This document shows positions 1 to 15,372 of a DNA stretch of 34,726 bases, piece after piece. The DNA lies in NCBI GenBank assembly GCA_018713285.1, contig DVFK01000084.1, positions 1 through 34,726 on the forward strand, written 5' to 3'. A program made the translations under genes and the position numbers. The DNA is from Candidatus Faecousia excrementigallinarum. GTDB taxonomy: Bacteria > Bacillota > Clostridia > Oscillospirales > Oscillospiraceae. Numbering within the stretch: the stretch's first letter is position 1; every line of letters begins with the position of its first letter. Below the pieces are notes generated by a model. The model worked only from the letters and a program-made list of their open reading frames with translations, did not search any database and was not told the origin of the DNA.

Positions 1-10
1 CTGTATTCAC
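1..10 (-). CDS. start of a leftward gene that leaves the window (partial)
   Basis: Only the first three codons (GTG AAT ACA) lie in the window. The call rests on a near-perfect Shine-Dalgarno AGGAGGTG at about 17-24 on the minus strand, 6 nt before a GTG at 8-10, plus a good promoter at 130-158 aimed the same way. The product cannot be told. A start codon further left, outside the window, is possible. Confidence 0.45.
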
Positions 11-129
11 AAATGCCACCTCCTAAAACGCCTCTGTACTCTCAACCGTTTCCATCTACACATCTCATATCAAACTTTGTCTTTATTTTCCTCTTTATCG
101 TTCCAGTCGTTCAGCTTTTTTACATTTTT

Positions 130-158
130 ATGATAACACAGATTTGCTTTGAAGTCAA
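130..158 (-). promoter_or_regulatory. sigma-A-type promoter facing left
   Basis: On the minus strand, -35 TTGACT (153-158) and -10 TATCAT (130-135) are separated by exactly 17 nt. Transcription would start near 123 and give a leader of about 110 nt before the GTG at position 10. A 15-bp perfect palindrome, TATTCAAATTGAATA (162-176), sits just upstream of the -35 and could be a protein-binding site. The rest of 1-232 is AT-rich and shows no credible gene. Confidence 0.6.
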
Positions 159-232
159 TTTTATTCAAATTGAATATAAAAATAATATCATAAGCCTATG
201 AGCACTTTCGGGAAAGTCCGGTTTTCTTTGTG

Positions 233-928
233 CTATCCGATTTCCGATGGGGCATTGGGGGTGGCGCTTCTTTTTAGGCTCAGGAGTTTCATCCCCACAG
301 CCAGAAGCAGCAGCACGCAGCTGCCCCAGATGGCCCATTTTCCTGCTGCGTCAATCACCCGGGAAGCGCCCACGGCTCCCAGGACGAAGAACAGGATGAT
401 ACCCCCGTGAACCGCCGCCTTTTGCTTGGCGGTGGCATTCTGGGTTTGCAGGCCGTTGGTGGCCCACTGGAGAGCCAGACGGTAATTGCCGATGCACATG
501 GTGGTGGCAGCGCCGTTGCCCCCTACCGTGGAAAACGCCTGCAGCTGCATGCCGCACACCAGGGAAATCAGGGCGTTGGCATACAGGTCGGGCCCAATCC
601 AGGGCACAGCAAAAAGCCCTGCAATTTCCAGCGCCAGAATCATGCAGGTTCCCTCCCCGTGTCCGTCCCGCCACACCAGCTGGGTCAGAAAATAGGCAAG
701 CAGGATACCGATTCCGAAAGCCGCCACCGGGCAGGCATAGTGAAGCACCTGGTCCCACCTGCCCTCCGCCAGGGATATGCCCAGAAGCATGATATTGCCG
801 GTCTGGGCATTGGCAAACACCTTGTCCCGTGCCAGATAGGAGTAGGCGTCCATGTACCCGGCTGAGGCGGCAAGAACCATGCCCAGGGGGATGGACAGGG
901 GGTAACCAAGTTTCTTCTTCGGTTCCAT
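233..928 (-). CDS. YoaK-family (DUF1275) membrane protein
   Basis: A 231-residue multi-pass membrane protein of the YoaK/DUF1275 family, whose biochemical role is not established. About six hydrophobic segments are visible. The N-terminal part carries the family-typical stretch SAGYMDAYSYLARDKVFAN followed by QTGN, and a glycine-rich GGNGAATTM segment lies mid-protein. I chose the ATG at 928 rather than an in-frame start further upstream inside carB, because GGAAGGATC lies about 9 nt before it and the longer version would add a non-membrane tail read from carB sequence. Only one base separates the carB stop from this start, so translation is probably coupled to carB. As last gene of the glutamine/nucleotide operon it may move or sense a nitrogen compound, but that is inference only. 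Confidence 0.8.
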   Translation of the reverse strand: MEPKKKLGYPLSIPLGMVLAASAGYMDAYSYLARDKVFANAQTGNIMLLGISLAEGRWDQVLHYACPVAAFGIGILLAYFLTQLVWRDGHGEGTCMILALEIAGLFAVPWIGPDLYANALISLVCGMQLQAFSTVGGNGAATTMCIGNYRLALQWATNGLQTQNATAKQKAAVHGGIILFFVLGAVGASRVIDAAGKWAIWGSCVLLLLAVGMKLLSLKRSATPNAPSEIG

Positions 929-929
929 T

Positions 930-3900
930 TTAGCAGATCCTTCCCTTATCAATGGTGGAAATACCGATGGTGATTTCCTCCAGCACCTCCAGAAGCACCC
1001 GCACCGTATCCAAAGAGGTGAACAGGGTGACACCGTTTTCGATGGCGCAGCGGCGGATGGCCATACCGTCTCCGTCGTGCCAGCCGGCGGTCACCGGGCG
1101 GGTGTTGATGACGTAGCTTACATAGCCGCTGCGGATGGAATCCAGAATTTCGTCCCGCTCATGGTCGGAACGGCGGCGGTTCCGGGTGCGGATGCCGTGG
1201 GATTTCAGGAAGTTTCCGGTACCGGCAGTGGCCTCAATATTATAGCCCAGCCGGTAAAATTTTTCAACCAGGGGAAGCATCTCTTCTTTGTCCCCGTCTG
1301 CCACGGAGACCATCACCGTGCCGTACTTGGGCAGCTTCAGGCCCGAAGCAATCAGGGCCTTATACATGGCTCTGGGCAGGGTGGTATCGTAGCCGATGGC
1401 CTCGCCGGTGGACTTCATCTCCGGGGACAGGTAGGTATCCATGCCGCTGAGCTTGGCAAAGGAGAAGGCAGGCACCTTCACATACCACCGCTCCTTTTCC
1501 TGAGGATAAAGGGTAAAGATTCCCTGCTCTTTCAGGCTCTTTCCCAGAATCACCTCTGTGGCAATGTCGGGAAGAGGATAGCCGGTGGCCTTGGACAGGA
1601 AGGGCACCGTCCGGGAGGACCGGGGGTTGACCTCGATGATATAGACATTTTCCTCCTTGTCCACAATGAACTGGATGTTGAAAAGTCCCACGATGCCAAT
1701 GCCCAGTCCCAGCTTCCGGGCGTATTCCAGAATGGTCTTCTTTACCCGGGGGCTGATGGAGAAGGCCGGATACACGGAAATGGAGTCGCCGGAGTGGACG
1801 CCGGTGCGTTCCACCAACTCCATGATTCCCGGCACAAACACATCCCGGCCGTCGCAGATGCCGTCGATTTCGATTTCCCGGCCCTGGATATATTTATCCA
1901 CCAGCACCGGCTTATCCTCGTCAATCTCCACGGCGGTTTTCAGGTAATGCCTCAGCTGCTCCTCGTTGGCCACAATCTGCATGGCACGTCCACCCAGAAC
2001 GAAGCTGGGACGCACCAGCACCGGGTAGCCAATTTCCTTTGCGGCGGCGATGCCGTCGGCAATTCTGGTGACCGCATGGCCCTTGGGCTGGGGAATGTGA
2101 AGCTCCTGCAGCAGCTTTTCAAAGGACTCCCGGTTCTCCGCCTTGTCAATGGCTGCGCAGTCAGTACCGATGATTTTCACACCCCGGTCTGCCAGAGGCT
2201 GAGCCAGGTTGATGGCGGTCTGTCCTCCCAGGGAGGCAATCACCCCCACCGGCTTCTCGAAGGCGATAATATTCATCACATCCTCCGTGGTCAGGGGCTC
2301 AAAATACAGCTTGTCTGCAGTGGTATAGTCCGTGGACACCGTCTCCGGGTTGTTGTTGATGATAATAGCCTCGTAGCCTGCCTTTTTTATGGTCATCACC
2401 GCATGGACGGTGGAGTAGTCAAACTCCACGCCCTGTCCGATACGGATGGGACCGGCACCCAGCACCACGATTTTCTTTTTCTCCGAGGGGCAGGACTCGT
2501 TCTCTTCTTCATAAGTGGAATAGAAGTAAGGCACATAGCTTTCAAACTCGGAGGCGCAGGTGTCAATCATCTTGAACACCGGCATGATCCCAGCCCTTTG
2601 CCGCATGGCAAAAATCTCCTTCTCCCCCGTGTGCCACAGCCGGGCGATGGCCTTATCTCCAAAGCCCATGCGCTTGGCTCCATACAATGCCGACACAGTT
2701 TTCGGCTCCGTAAGAAGGGAACGCTCCATGAAAATGATTTTCTGGAGCTTGTCCAGGAAAAAGGCATCGATTTTCGTGACCGCTCCAATTTCCTCCGGGG
2801 CACAGCCCAGGCGCAGCAGCTGGGCAATGGCAAAAATCCGGTCGTCCGTGCCAATGGCCACATAGTCAAGCAACGCCTTCCGGCTCCAGGTGTCAAACTT
2901 GGGAAGGTACAGATGGTTGGCACCGATTTCCAGAGAGCGGACAGCTTTCAAGAGGCTTTCCTCAAAGGTTCTGCCTACGCTCATCACCTCACCGGTGGCC
3001 TTCATCTGGGTGCTCAGGTGGTTGTTGGCATCGGCAAACTTATCAAAGGGGAACCGGGGCATTTTGGTGACCACATAATCCAGCGTCGGCTCAAAGGCTG
3101 CGGAGGTATTGGCAAGAGGAATTTCCTCCAGGTTCATGCCCACACAGATTTTTGCCGACACCCGGGCGATGGGATAGCCGCTGGCTTTGGAGGCCAGGGC
3201 AGAGGAACGGGAGACCCGGGGGTTGACCTCAATGAGGTAGTACTGGAAGGATTTGGGGTCCAGGGCGAACTGGACATTGCAGCCTCCGGCGATTTTCAGG
3301 GCACGGATAATTTTCAGTGCGCTGTTGCGGAGCATCTGGTATTCCTTGTTGGTGAGGGTCTGGGAGGGACACACCACGATGGAGTCGCCGGTGTGGATAC
3401 CCACCGGGTCCAGATTCTCCATATTGCAGATGGTGATGGCGGTGTCGTTATGGTCCCGCATCACCTCGTACTCAATTTCCTTGAAGCCCCGGATGCTTTT
3501 CTCCACCAGCACCTGATGCACAGGAGACAGCTCCAGGGCGGTCTTCATCAGCTCTTTCAGCTGCTGGGGGTCGTCGGCAAAGCCGCCGCCAGTGCCCCCC
3601 AGGGTAAAGGCCGGGCGGAGCACCACAGGATAGCCGATTTCCTCCGCCGCCTCCAGGGCTTCTTCCACAGAGGTGGCAATCTGGGAGGGAAGCACCGGCT
3701 CTCCCAGGCTCTGGCACAGCTCCTTGAACAGCTCTCTGTCCTCTGCCCGGGCGATGGAGTCCCGGCTGGTGCCCAGAAGCTCCACCCGACACTCCCGCAG
3801 CACCCCTTTTTCCTCCAGAGCCATGGCCAGGTTCAGTCCGGTCTGGCCGCCGATGCCGGGGACGATGGCATCCGGCCGCTCGTAGCGGATAATTTTCGCC

Positions 3901-4121
3901 AGGTATTCCAGGGTCAGGGGCTCCATATACACCTTGTCCGCCACGGTGGTATCGGTCATAATGGTGGCAGGGTTGGAATTGCACAGCACCACCTGGTAGC
4001 CCTCCTCTTTCAGAGCAAGGCAGGCCTGGGTTCCGGCATAGTCAAACTCCGCTGCCTGACCAATGACAATGGGGCCGGAGCCGATGACCAGTATCTTTTT
4101 CAAGTCCGTTCTTTTAGGCAT
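930..4121 (-). CDS. carB: carbamoyl-phosphate synthase large subunit
   Basis: The 1063-residue large subunit makes carbamoyl phosphate from bicarbonate, two ATP and ammonia channelled from CarA, feeding pyrimidine and arginine synthesis. Full family length is present. The duplicated synthetase halves both show their opening motif ([19 protein letters not shown] near residue 12; [18 protein letters not shown] near 555). Each half has an ATP-grasp with the EVNPR metal/ATP signature ([10 protein letters not shown] and [10 protein letters not shown]). The last ~130 residues form the MGS-like allosteric domain. The start ATG overlaps the end of carA by 8 nt, the usual arrangement for the two subunits. 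The stop is one base from the next gene. No missing key motifs noticed. Confidence 0.97.
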   Translation of the reverse strand: MPKRTDLKKILVIGSGPIVIGQAAEFDYAGTQACLALKEEGYQVVLCNSNPATIMTDTTVADKVYMEPLTLEYLAKIIRYERPDAIVPGIGGQTGLNLAMALEEKGVLRECRVELLGTSRDSIARAEDRELFKELCQSLGEPVLPSQIATSVEEALEAAEEIGYPVVLRPAFTLGGTGGGFADDPQQLKELMKTALELSPVHQVLVEKSIRGFKEIEYEVMRDHNDTAITICNMENLDPVGIHTGDSIVVCPSQTLTNKEYQMLRNSALKIIRALKIAGGCNVQFALDPKSFQYYLIEVNPRVSRSSALASKASGYPIARVSAKICVGMNLEEIPLANTSAAFEPTLDYVVTKMPRFPFDKFADANNHLSTQMKATGEVMSVGRTFEESLLKAVRSLEIGANHLYLPKFDTWSRKALLDYVAIGTDDRIFAIAQLLRLGCAPEEIGAVTKIDAFFLDKLQKIIFMERSLLTEPKTVSALYGAKRMGFGDKAIARLWHTGEKEIFAMRQRAGIMPVFKMIDTCASEFESYVPYFYSTYEEENESCPSEKKKIVVLGAGPIRIGQGVEFDYSTVHAVMTIKKAGYEAIIINNNPETVSTDYTTADKLYFEPLTTEDVMNIIAFEKPVGVIASLGGQTAINLAQPLADRGVKIIGTDCAAIDKAENRESFEKLLQELHIPQPKGHAVTRIADGIAAAKEIGYPVLVRPSFVLGGRAMQIVANEEQLRHYLKTAVEIDEDKPVLVDKYIQGREIEIDGICDGRDVFVPGIMELVERTGVHSGDSISVYPAFSISPRVKKTILEYARKLGLGIGIVGLFNIQFIVDKEENVYIIEVNPRSSRTVPFLSKATGYPLPDIATEVILGKSLKEQGIFTLYPQEKERWYVKVPAFSFAKLSGMDTYLSPEMKSTGEAIGYDTTLPRAMYKALIASGLKLPKYGTVMVSVADGDKEEMLPLVEKFYRLGYNIEATAGTGNFLKSHGIRTRNRRRSDHERDEILDSIRSGYVSYVINTRPVTAGWHDGDGMAIRRCAIENGVTLFTSLDTVRVLLEVLEEITIGISTIDKGRIC

Positions 4122-5214
4122 GCTTCCACTCCTCCATAAGGGCTATGAATCGGTCAAACAGGTAGCCGCTGTCCTCCGGTCCCGGGGCGCTTTCCGGATG
4201 GTACTGGACGGAAAATGCCCCGTCCTTCCGGCAGCATACCCCTTCCACCGTACCGTCCAGCAGATTCACATGGGTGATTTCCAGGGGGGTGTCTGCCAGA
4301 CTGTCTTTGTCCACGGCGTAGGAGTGGTTCTGGGAGGTGATTTCCACCTTCCCGGTCTCCAGGCAGCGCACCGGATGGTTGCCGCCTCTGTGTCCGAATT
4401 TCAGCTTATAGGTATTGGCACCGTAGGCAAGGCTCAGGATCTGATGACCCAGGCAGATGCCGAAAATGGGCACCCTCCCCCGCAGCGCCTGCACCAGGGA
4501 AATCACCGGGGCGGCATCCTGGGGGTCGCCGGGGCCGTTGGACAGGAATACCCCGTCGGGGCTGAGGCTGCGCACCGTTTCTGCACTGGTATTCCAGGGC
4601 ACGATGGTTACACGACAGCCCCGCTTTGCCAGGGAGCGGACAATGTTTTCTTTCATGCCGCAGTCCACCGCCACCACATGATATTTTTCCTCCCGGGGAA
4701 CCACCCGGCGGATTTCCCGGGTGCTGACCCGGGAAACTGCATCGTGGGGCACAGGGGTCTGGGCCAGGATGTTCAGGCATGCCTCCAGAGGCACATCTTT
4801 GTCGGTGATATACACCCGCTGGCTGCCCTTGTCCCGGATTTTCCGGGTGAGCATCCGGGTGTCCACCTGGGAGATGCCCACAATGCCGCAGGCGATCATG
4901 ACCTCTTCCAGGGTTTTGGTGCTGCGAAAATTGGAGGGGTGGGGATTGTACTCCCGCACCACAAAGGCACTCAGGGTAGGACGGATAGTTTCATAATCCG
5001 CCTCCGCCATGCCGTAATTGCCAATGAGGGGATAGGTCATCACCACCGCCTGGTCTGTATAGGAGGGGTCGGAGAGAATCTCCTGGTAGCCCACCATGGA
5101 GGTATTGAACACCAGCTCCGCCACCCGGCTGTCCCGGCAGCCGAAGCCTGCACCGTAAATCTCCGTACCGTCCTCCAGGACGATTTTCCGATCCAGATTT
5201 TCGTTGTTTCTCAT
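4114..5214 (-). CDS. carA: carbamoyl-phosphate synthase small (glutaminase) subunit
   Basis: The 366-residue small subunit hydrolyses glutamine and passes ammonia to CarB. The N-terminal CarA domain has the [13 protein letters not shown] and [16 protein letters not shown] signatures. The C-terminal class I amidotransferase domain has the nucleophile elbow GICLGHQ (Cys) and the HPE motif in [12 protein letters not shown]. The ATG at 5214 was preferred over an in-frame ATG at 5229 because GGAGG lies 4-5 nt before it and nothing resembling a ribosome site precedes the upstream ATG. It follows pyrG by 18 nt and overlaps carB by 8 nt. Confidence 0.96.
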   Translation of the reverse strand: MRNNENLDRKIVLEDGTEIYGAGFGCRDSRVAELVFNTSMVGYQEILSDPSYTDQAVVMTYPLIGNYGMAEADYETIRPTLSAFVVREYNPHPSNFRSTKTLEEVMIACGIVGISQVDTRMLTRKIRDKGSQRVYITDKDVPLEACLNILAQTPVPHDAVSRVSTREIRRVVPREEKYHVVAVDCGMKENIVRSLAKRGCRVTIVPWNTSAETVRSLSPDGVFLSNGPGDPQDAAPVISLVQALRGRVPIFGICLGHQILSLAYGANTYKLKFGHRGGNHPVRCLETGKVEITSQNHSYAVDKDSLADTPLEITHVNLLDGTVEGVCCRKDGAFSVQYHPESAPGPEDSGYLFDRFIALMEEWKHA

Positions 5215-5232
5215 AGGACCTCCCTGCATTAC

Positions 5233-8275
<3,043 letters not shown>

Positions 8276-8290
8276 GGTGGTTTCTCCTTT

Positions 8291-9565
8291 TTATCTTCTG
8301 ATAATGCTCTCCCGCTCCGGGCCTACGGACACATAGGAAATGCGGCAGCCAATGTTCTTTTCCACATACTCCACATAGTCCCGGGCTGCCTGGGGCAGGT
8401 CCTCCCAGCGGCGGACACCGGAGATGTCACAGCCCCAGCCGGGCAGGACCTCCGTCACCGGCTTTGCCTGGGCAAGCACCGCAGGGATGGGGAATTCATC
8501 GGTTTCCACGCCTTTCAGCTGATAGTGGGCACAGACGGGGATCTCCTTCCTGTAGCTCAGCACATCCAGCTTGGTCAGGGCGATTTCCGTGGCGCCCTGC
8601 ACCTGAACGCCGTACCGGGTTGCCACCAGGTCAATGGGGCCCACCCTTCTGGGTCTGCCGGTCTTGGCGCCGTACTCGCCGCCGGCCTGGCGCAGCTGCT
8701 CCCCTTCTTCCCCATACCACTCACAGGTGAAGGGGCCCTCGCCCACGCAGGAGGAATAGGCCTTCACCACGCCTACCACTCTGTCCACCTTGGCATCGGA
8801 GAAGCCGGAGCCCACCGGGGCATAGGCGGCAATGGAATTGGAGGAGGTGGTATAAGGATAAATGCCGTAGTCCAGATCCCGGAGGGCTCCCAGCTGGGCC
8901 TCAAAGAGAATCCGCTTGCCGGACTTCTGGGCTTTCCGCAGGTAATCTCCTGTATCGCAGAGGAAGGGCTTGATTTTCTCTCCGTAAACATCAATCCATT
9001 CCAGCACTTCCTCCAGGGTATAGGCTTTGGCACCGTACACGCCGGTGAGGGTCAGGTTCTTCCACTCCAGCAAATCCTTCAGATGCTCCTTCAGCACCTC
9101 CGGGTACAGCAGCTCCCCTGCCTGGATGGTCTTTTTCTGGTACTTATCGGAATAGAAGGGGGCAATGCCCTGGCGGGTAGAGCCGTACTTCTTATTTGCC
9201 AGTCTTGCCTCCTCCAGAGTGTCCTGCTCCCGGTGCCAGGGCAGAAGCAGAGAGGCACGGCTGCTGATTTTCAGATTTTCCGGGGTGATTGCCACGCCCT
9301 GAGAGATGACTTCCTCAATTTCCTTCCACAGGTTTTCGCAGTCCAGGGCCACACCGTTGCCCAGCACATTCACCACGCCGGAATGAAAGATGCCGGAGGG
9401 CAGCAGGTGCAGGGCGAATTTCCCCAGCTGGTTGACTACCGTATGACCGGCGTTGCCGCCGCCCTGATAGCGCACCACAATGTCGTATTCCTCCGTCAGC
9501 AGGTCCACCATCCGGCCCTTGCCTTCGTCGCCCCAGTTGATTCCTACAATCGCGCAGTTTTCCAT
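8291..9565 (-). CDS. purA: adenylosuccinate synthetase
   Basis: A 424-residue GTP-dependent ligase joining aspartate to IMP, the first committed step to AMP. The P-loop-like N-terminus reads GINWGDEGKGRMVDLL, with Arg where many homologues have Lys after GKG. The second catalytic region is YQGGGNAGHTVV with its His. I prefer the ATG at 9565: GGAG sits 9 nt upstream, while the in-frame ATG at 9580 lacks a clear site. The gene lies 18 nt after purF and 15 nt before purB. Confidence 0.96.
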   Translation of the reverse strand: MENCAIVGINWGDEGKGRMVDLLTEEYDIVVRYQGGGNAGHTVVNQLGKFALHLLPSGIFHSGVVNVLGNGVALDCENLWKEIEEVISQGVAITPENLKISSRASLLLPWHREQDTLEEARLANKKYGSTRQGIAPFYSDKYQKKTIQAGELLYPEVLKEHLKDLLEWKNLTLTGVYGAKAYTLEEVLEWIDVYGEKIKPFLCDTGDYLRKAQKSGKRILFEAQLGALRDLDYGIYPYTTSSNSIAAYAPVGSGFSDAKVDRVVGVVKAYSSCVGEGPFTCEWYGEEGEQLRQAGGEYGAKTGRPRRVGPIDLVATRYGVQVQGATEIALTKLDVLSYRKEIPVCAHYQLKGVETDEFPIPAVLAQAKPVTEVLPGWGCDISGVRRWEDLPQAARDYVEYVEKNIGCRISYVSVGPERESIIRR

Positions 9566-9583
9566 CCTATCATTCTCCATTTC

Positions 9584-11032
9584 TTACTTGTGTATTTTTT
9601 CTTCAAATCGATTTTTCCGGTCCGCCATGGTGACGGAGGTGGGATAGCCGCCCCCGAAGCAGGCGGTGCAAAAGCCCGTATCCGAGCCGGTCAGCTGCTT
9701 CACATGCTCCAGTGTGAGAAATCCCAAAGAATCGGCACCGATCATCTGGGCAATTTCCTCCACCGACCGGTGGTTGGCAATGAGATTTTCCGCACTGTCA
9801 ATGTCCGTGCCATAGTAGCAGGGCGCCACAAAGGTGGGGGCGCTGACCCGCATATGAATTTCCTTTGCTCCGGCATGCCGCAGCTGCCGGACAATCCGGC
9901 GGCAAGTGGTGCCCCGGACAATGGAATCGTCAATGAGCACCACCCGTTTCCCCCCAACCACCGGGGCAATGGGATTGAGCTTGATGTTCACGCCGTTTTC
10001 CCGCTGGCCCTGGCTGGGGGCAATGAAGGTTCTTCCGATATATTTGTTCTTGGTAAAGCCGATGGCGTAGGGGATTCCCGACTGGGCGGCATAGCCGATG
10101 GCAGACTCCAGGCCGGAGTCCGGCACGCCGATGACCACATCCGCTTCCACCGGATGCTCCATAGCAAGAAACCGTCCCGCCTGCTGCCGGGCCAGGCTCA
10201 CGCAGGCACCGTCCACCACCGAATCCGGCCGGGAAAAGTAGATATACTCAAACACGCACAGGCTTTTGGGTACTTTTCCGCAATGGCCCTGCTGGCTGTG
10301 AATCCCCTGGGCATCCACCGTAACCACCTCGCCGGGAGCAATGTCCCGGACAAATTCTGCTCCCACCGCATCCAGGGCGCAGGTCTCCGAGGCAAAGCAG
10401 ATGGCCCCTTCCCGGGTTTTGCCCATGCACAAGGGGCGAAAGCCCTGGGGATCTCTGGCGGCGATGAGCTTGGCCGGAGAGGAAATCACCAGACAGTATG
10501 CCCCTTCCAGCCGCTCCATAGCCCGGTACACCGCCTCTTCTATGCTGCCGCATTTCAGCCGCTCCTGGACAATCACATAGGCAATCACCTCGGAGTCGGT
10601 GGTGGTGTGGAAAATGGAGCCTTTCTCCTCCAGCTGGGAGCGGAGGGCATAGGAGTTGGTCAGGTTGCCGTTATGAGCCAGAGCCATGCGGCCTTTGTGG
10701 TGGTTGATTACCAGGGGCTGGACATTGACCATGTTGCTGCCTCCGGTGGTGGCGTAGCGCACATGGCCTACCACCATGTTGCCTCTGCCCAGAGTCTCCA
10801 GTTTCTCCTGGCTGAACACCTCGTTCACCAGGCCCATGCCCCGGCAGTCCCGGAACACCCCGTCGTCATTGACCACGATGCCCGCACTCTCCTGTCCCCG
10901 GTGCTGCAAAGCAAACAGCCCATAGTAAGCCAGGGATGCCACATCCATGGCAGTTTGGGAATAAACGCCAAAGACACCACACTCTTCGTGAATGTGGTGT
11001 ATGGCTTTGGAATGATTGAAATTATTGATCAT
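9584..11032 (-). CDS. purF: amidophosphoribosyltransferase (glutamine PRPP amidotransferase)
   Basis: PurF catalyses the first step of purine synthesis, moving the amide of glutamine to PRPP. The N-terminal nucleophile domain begins at the Cys of ECGVFGVYS, which implies removal of a propeptide of about 18 residues. The PRPP-binding segment is [13 protein letters not shown]. The C-terminal [13 protein letters not shown] and other Cys residues fit the Bacillus-type iron-sulfur form. The ATG at 11032 was chosen over a TTG two codons earlier; AAGG is about 10 nt upstream. It overlaps the end of purC by 11 nt. Confidence 0.96.
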   Translation of the reverse strand: MINNFNHSKAIHHIHEECGVFGVYSQTAMDVASLAYYGLFALQHRGQESAGIVVNDDGVFRDCRGMGLVNEVFSQEKLETLGRGNMVVGHVRYATTGGSNMVNVQPLVINHHKGRMALAHNGNLTNSYALRSQLEEKGSIFHTTTDSEVIAYVIVQERLKCGSIEEAVYRAMERLEGAYCLVISSPAKLIAARDPQGFRPLCMGKTREGAICFASETCALDAVGAEFVRDIAPGEVVTVDAQGIHSQQGHCGKVPKSLCVFEYIYFSRPDSVVDGACVSLARQQAGRFLAMEHPVEADVVIGVPDSGLESAIGYAAQSGIPYAIGFTKNKYIGRTFIAPSQGQRENGVNIKLNPIAPVVGGKRVVLIDDSIVRGTTCRRIVRQLRHAGAKEIHMRVSAPTFVAPCYYGTDIDSAENLIANHRSVEEIAQMIGADSLGFLTLEHVKQLTGSDTGFCTACFGGGYPTSVTMADRKNRFEEKIHK

Positions 11033-11738
11033 GGGCAACCAGCCTTCTCATAACCTCGGCATAGGCGTCCTCCACGCCCCCCAGATCCCGGCGGAAGCGG
11101 TCCTTATCCAGCTTCTCCCCGGTCTTGCTGTCCCACAGGCGGCAGGTATCCGGGCTGATTTCGTCTGCCAGGACAATGGTGCCGTCACTCAGGCGGCCAA
11201 ACTCCACCTTGAAGTCCACCAGGGTAATGCCGCAGCTGCTCCAGAAGTTCCGGAGAAAATCGTCCACCATCCTGGCGTAGGCTTCAATGGTTCCAATCTC
11301 CTCCGGCGTTGCCAGCCCCAGGGCCAGGGCGTGGTCCGTATTCAGGAGGGGATCTCCCAGGCTGTCATTTTTATAGGAAAACTCCACCACAGGATGGTCG
11401 AACACCTTTCCCTCCTCCACGCCGTACCGCTTGGAGAAGGACCCGGCGGCGATGTTACGGACAATCACCTCCAAAGGTACAATGCTTACCTTCTTTACCA
11501 GGGTTTCCCGGTCGCTCAGCTCCCGGACAAAGTGGGTGGGGACACCCACTTTCTCCAGATGCTGCATCAGCCGGTTGCTCATTTGGTTGTTGATAATTCC
11601 CTTGCCTTCAATGGTGCCCTTTTTCAGGCCGTTGAAGGCGGTGGCATCGTCCTTATAATCCACAATCAGCAGCTGAGGGTCTTCTGTTGCATAGACTTTT
11701 TTGGCTTTGCCCTCATAAAGCATCTCTTTCTTTTCCAT
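11022..11738 (-). CDS. purC: SAICAR synthetase
   Basis: The 238-residue phosphoribosylaminoimidazole-succinocarboxamide synthase couples aspartate to CAIR using ATP. Family motifs are clear: [10 protein letters not shown] at the N-terminus (ATP binding), [24 protein letters not shown], and [11 protein letters not shown]. The ATG at 11738 has AGGAG about 8 nt upstream; an in-frame start 7 codons earlier lacks one. It sits 23 nt after glnA and overlaps purF, so it belongs to the glnA-led operon. Intermediate pathway genes (purD, purL, purM, purE, purH) are not in this window. Confidence 0.96.
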   Translation of the reverse strand: MEKKEMLYEGKAKKVYATEDPQLLIVDYKDDATAFNGLKKGTIEGKGIINNQMSNRLMQHLEKVGVPTHFVRELSDRETLVKKVSIVPLEVIVRNIAAGSFSKRYGVEEGKVFDHPVVEFSYKNDSLGDPLLNTDHALALGLATPEEIGTIEAYARMVDDFLRNFWSSCGITLVDFKVEFGRLSDGTIVLADEISPDTCRLWDSKTGEKLDKDRFRRDLGGVEDAYAEVMRRLVAHDQ

Positions 11739-11761
11739 AAATGCGCTCCTATCTCCCAAAT

Positions 11762-13858
<2,097 letters not shown>

Positions 13859-13882
13859 TGCCATCACCCTTTCAAATCCTTA

Positions 13883-14042
13883 GGAAACTCTGAATAAGAG
13901 GCAAGAGCTGGTAGCGAGAGATTTTTCGTCAGACAAAAGAATGGAAAACGGCGGAATACTGTATGTATTTCCCGTTTTTCATTCTGCATGGATGGCGAAA
14001 AAGATCCGCTATCCAGCCGCAGACGATTTATTCAGAGTTTCC
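13883..14042. mobile_element. MITE-like element, 160 bp, 15-bp perfect terminal inverted repeats
   Basis: The ends are perfect 15-bp inverted repeats: GGAAACTCTGAATAA (13883-13897) and its complement (14028-14042). The two halves also pair along nearly their whole length with small mismatches; for example the left GCTGG.TAGCG..ATTTTTCG block answers the right CGAAAAAGAT.CGCTATCCAGC block. The single strand would therefore fold into one long hairpin. There is no coding capacity. TA lies at the left outer edge and, one base further out, at the right edge, which could be a 2-bp target duplication. The CTCTGAATAA ends resemble IS5-type termini, a weak impression only. It fills most of the glnN/LysR control region. 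Confidence 0.75.
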
Positions 14043-14095
14043 CTATATCAAAGCCCCAAAAACATCTCTTCTTTTTATCAGAAACGGAGGCTTCT

Positions 14096-14941
14096 ATGCT
14101 GGATTTTCGTCTGGAATCCTTCCTCAGCGTCTGCGACACCATGAACTATCGGAAAAGCGCCCAAATGCTTCACATCACCCAGCCCGCCATCACCCAGCAC
14201 ATCCACTTTTTGGAGGGGAAGTTTGGTTGCAAGCTGTTTGTATACGAGAACCGCCTGCTGAAAAAGACCCAGGAGGCCCGGATTCTGGAGCAGTACGCCC
14301 GGACCATGCAGGCCCAGGAGGAACGGCTGCTTCGGCAGCTCCAGGACAGCCGGATTCAGTCCCTGAGCATCGGTGCCACCAAGACCATCGGAGAGCGGGT
14401 CATCGGGGAGTATGTGGAGCGGTTTCTCCGCCACCCGGAGCACGAGCTGTCCCTGACGGTGGACAACACCCAGAACCTTCTGGAGCTGATTGACCGGAGC
14501 GCCCTGGACTTTGCCCTGATTGAGGGGTCCTTCCCCAAGGAAAAGTACGGACACCGGCTGTTCAGCCGGGAGCGGTTCGTGGGCATCTGCGCCCCGGAGC
14601 ACCCCTTCGCCGGCCGGGAGGTGACTCTGCCGGAACTGCTGGAGCAGACCCTCATCTGCCGGGAGAACGGCTCCGGCACCCGGGCGATTCTGGAAAACCT
14701 CCTGACAGAATACAACGAGTCCATCTCCCACTTCCGGCGGCACATCACCATCAGCACCTTTTCCGTGATACTGGATCTGGTGCGGAAGAACCTGGGGGTC
14801 TCCTTCGTATTCGAGATTCTCGCCCGGAGCAGCGGCCTTGCCACTTTTTCCCTGGAGGGCACGCACATCCAGCGGGAGTTTAACTTCATCTATCTGAAAA
14901 ACTCCGGCAACGAGGAAAAAATCGACTATTTTATGCAGTAA
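14096..14941 (+). CDS. LysR-family transcriptional regulator
   Basis: A 281-residue LysR-type regulator. The N-terminal winged helix-turn-helix (about residues 1-60) reads FLSVCDTMNYRKSAQMLHI then TQPAITQHIHFLE, the typical LysR pattern. The rest is the ligand-binding fold (about 85-281), including DFALIEGSFPKEKYGHRLF. CGGAGG 5 nt before the ATG at 14096 sets the start; the upstream in-frame extension runs into the inverted-repeat element and is unlikely. Divergent placement next to glnN suggests that it controls the glutamine/nucleotide operon, as LysR regulators often act on the neighbouring divergent gene. The effector is unknown, with glutamine, 2-oxoglutarate or a nucleotide all possible. 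Confidence 0.92.
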   Translation: MLDFRLESFLSVCDTMNYRKSAQMLHITQPAITQHIHFLEGKFGCKLFVYENRLLKKTQEARILEQYARTMQAQEERLLRQLQDSRIQSLSIGATKTIGERVIGEYVERFLRHPEHELSLTVDNTQNLLELIDRSALDFALIEGSFPKEKYGHRLFSRERFVGICAPEHPFAGREVTLPELLEQTLICRENGSGTRAILENLLTEYNESISHFRRHITISTFSVILDLVRKNLGVSFVFEILARSSGLATFSLEGTHIQREFNFIYLKNSGNEEKIDYFMQ

Positions 14942-14956
14942 AAAAGTGCCCTTCCT

Positions 14957-15352
14957 CCCGGTAACGATACCGGGCGCAAAAAAGGCTCCCTTGTGAAAGG
15001 GAGCTGGCAAAAATCTTTGATTTTTGACTGAGGGATTCACAGTGGGGGCTTTCTCAAAAGCACAGACCCATGTGGAAAGGTACGCACCCCATAGCTCCCT
15101 CCGGGAGGGAGCTGGCACCACAGGTGCCTGAGGGAGCCTGCGGGCGGTGCAGTTCCGGTTTGCAAATGGGTTGGTACTTGCTCATGATTGCCGATACCCT
15201 ATGCCCGTTATACCGGGAACTTTCTTGGGATGGGGCGGATTGAATTTTAATCCTGGGGAGGTTCCACCTCTGGTGGTCAAACTGGTTTGCTGCCCGCTGG
15301 CTCCCTCCGTCTTGGGGCTGTGCCCCAAGCCACCTCCCTCCCGGAGGGAGGT
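14957..15352 (-). repeat. composite hairpin repeat, full III-I-II form (copy A)
   Basis: Read on the minus strand this holds three two-hairpin modules. Type III is at 15299-15352: hairpin A ACCTCCCTC/GAGGGAGGT, hairpin B TTGGGGC/GCCCCAA. Type I is at 15093-15138: hairpin A AGCTCCCTC/GAGGGAGCT, hairpin B GGCACC/GGTGCC. Type II is at 14984-15042: hairpin A GCTCCCTT/AAGGGAGC, hairpin B AAAAATC/GATTTTT. It ends in the palindromic CCCGGTAACGATACCGGGC. The linker CATGAGCAAGTACCA and the order of modules match the copy at 19669-20105. No gene is credible inside it. Confidence 0.85.
14978..15004 (-). terminator. intrinsic terminator provided by repeat hairpin A
   Basis: On the minus strand GCTCCCTT-TCAC-AAGGGAGC (8-bp stem) is followed by CC and six T residues (14978-14983). 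It would stop leftward transcription leaving the MATE gene before it reaches the LysR gene. Confidence 0.6.
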
Positions 15353-15372
15353 ATAAACGAAGCCCTCTGCAA

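Noticed and set aside
13..201. Small plus-strand reading frame in the AT-rich left end
   Set aside because: No ribosome site or recognisable product; it lies over a well-formed minus-strand promoter and leader.
5215..5229. Upstream ATG for carA
   Set aside because: No Shine-Dalgarno precedes it, whereas GGAGG is correctly placed before the ATG at 5214.
13859..14095. Riboswitch or T-box ahead of glnN
   Set aside because: The foldable sequence is explained by the full-length inverted repeat with matching 15-bp ends; no T-box or known glutamine-riboswitch motif was seen.
13868..14095. Promoters for glnN and for the LysR gene
   Set aside because: Candidate -10 boxes such as TATATC at 14044-14049 have no acceptable -35 at 16-18 nt, so none was called.
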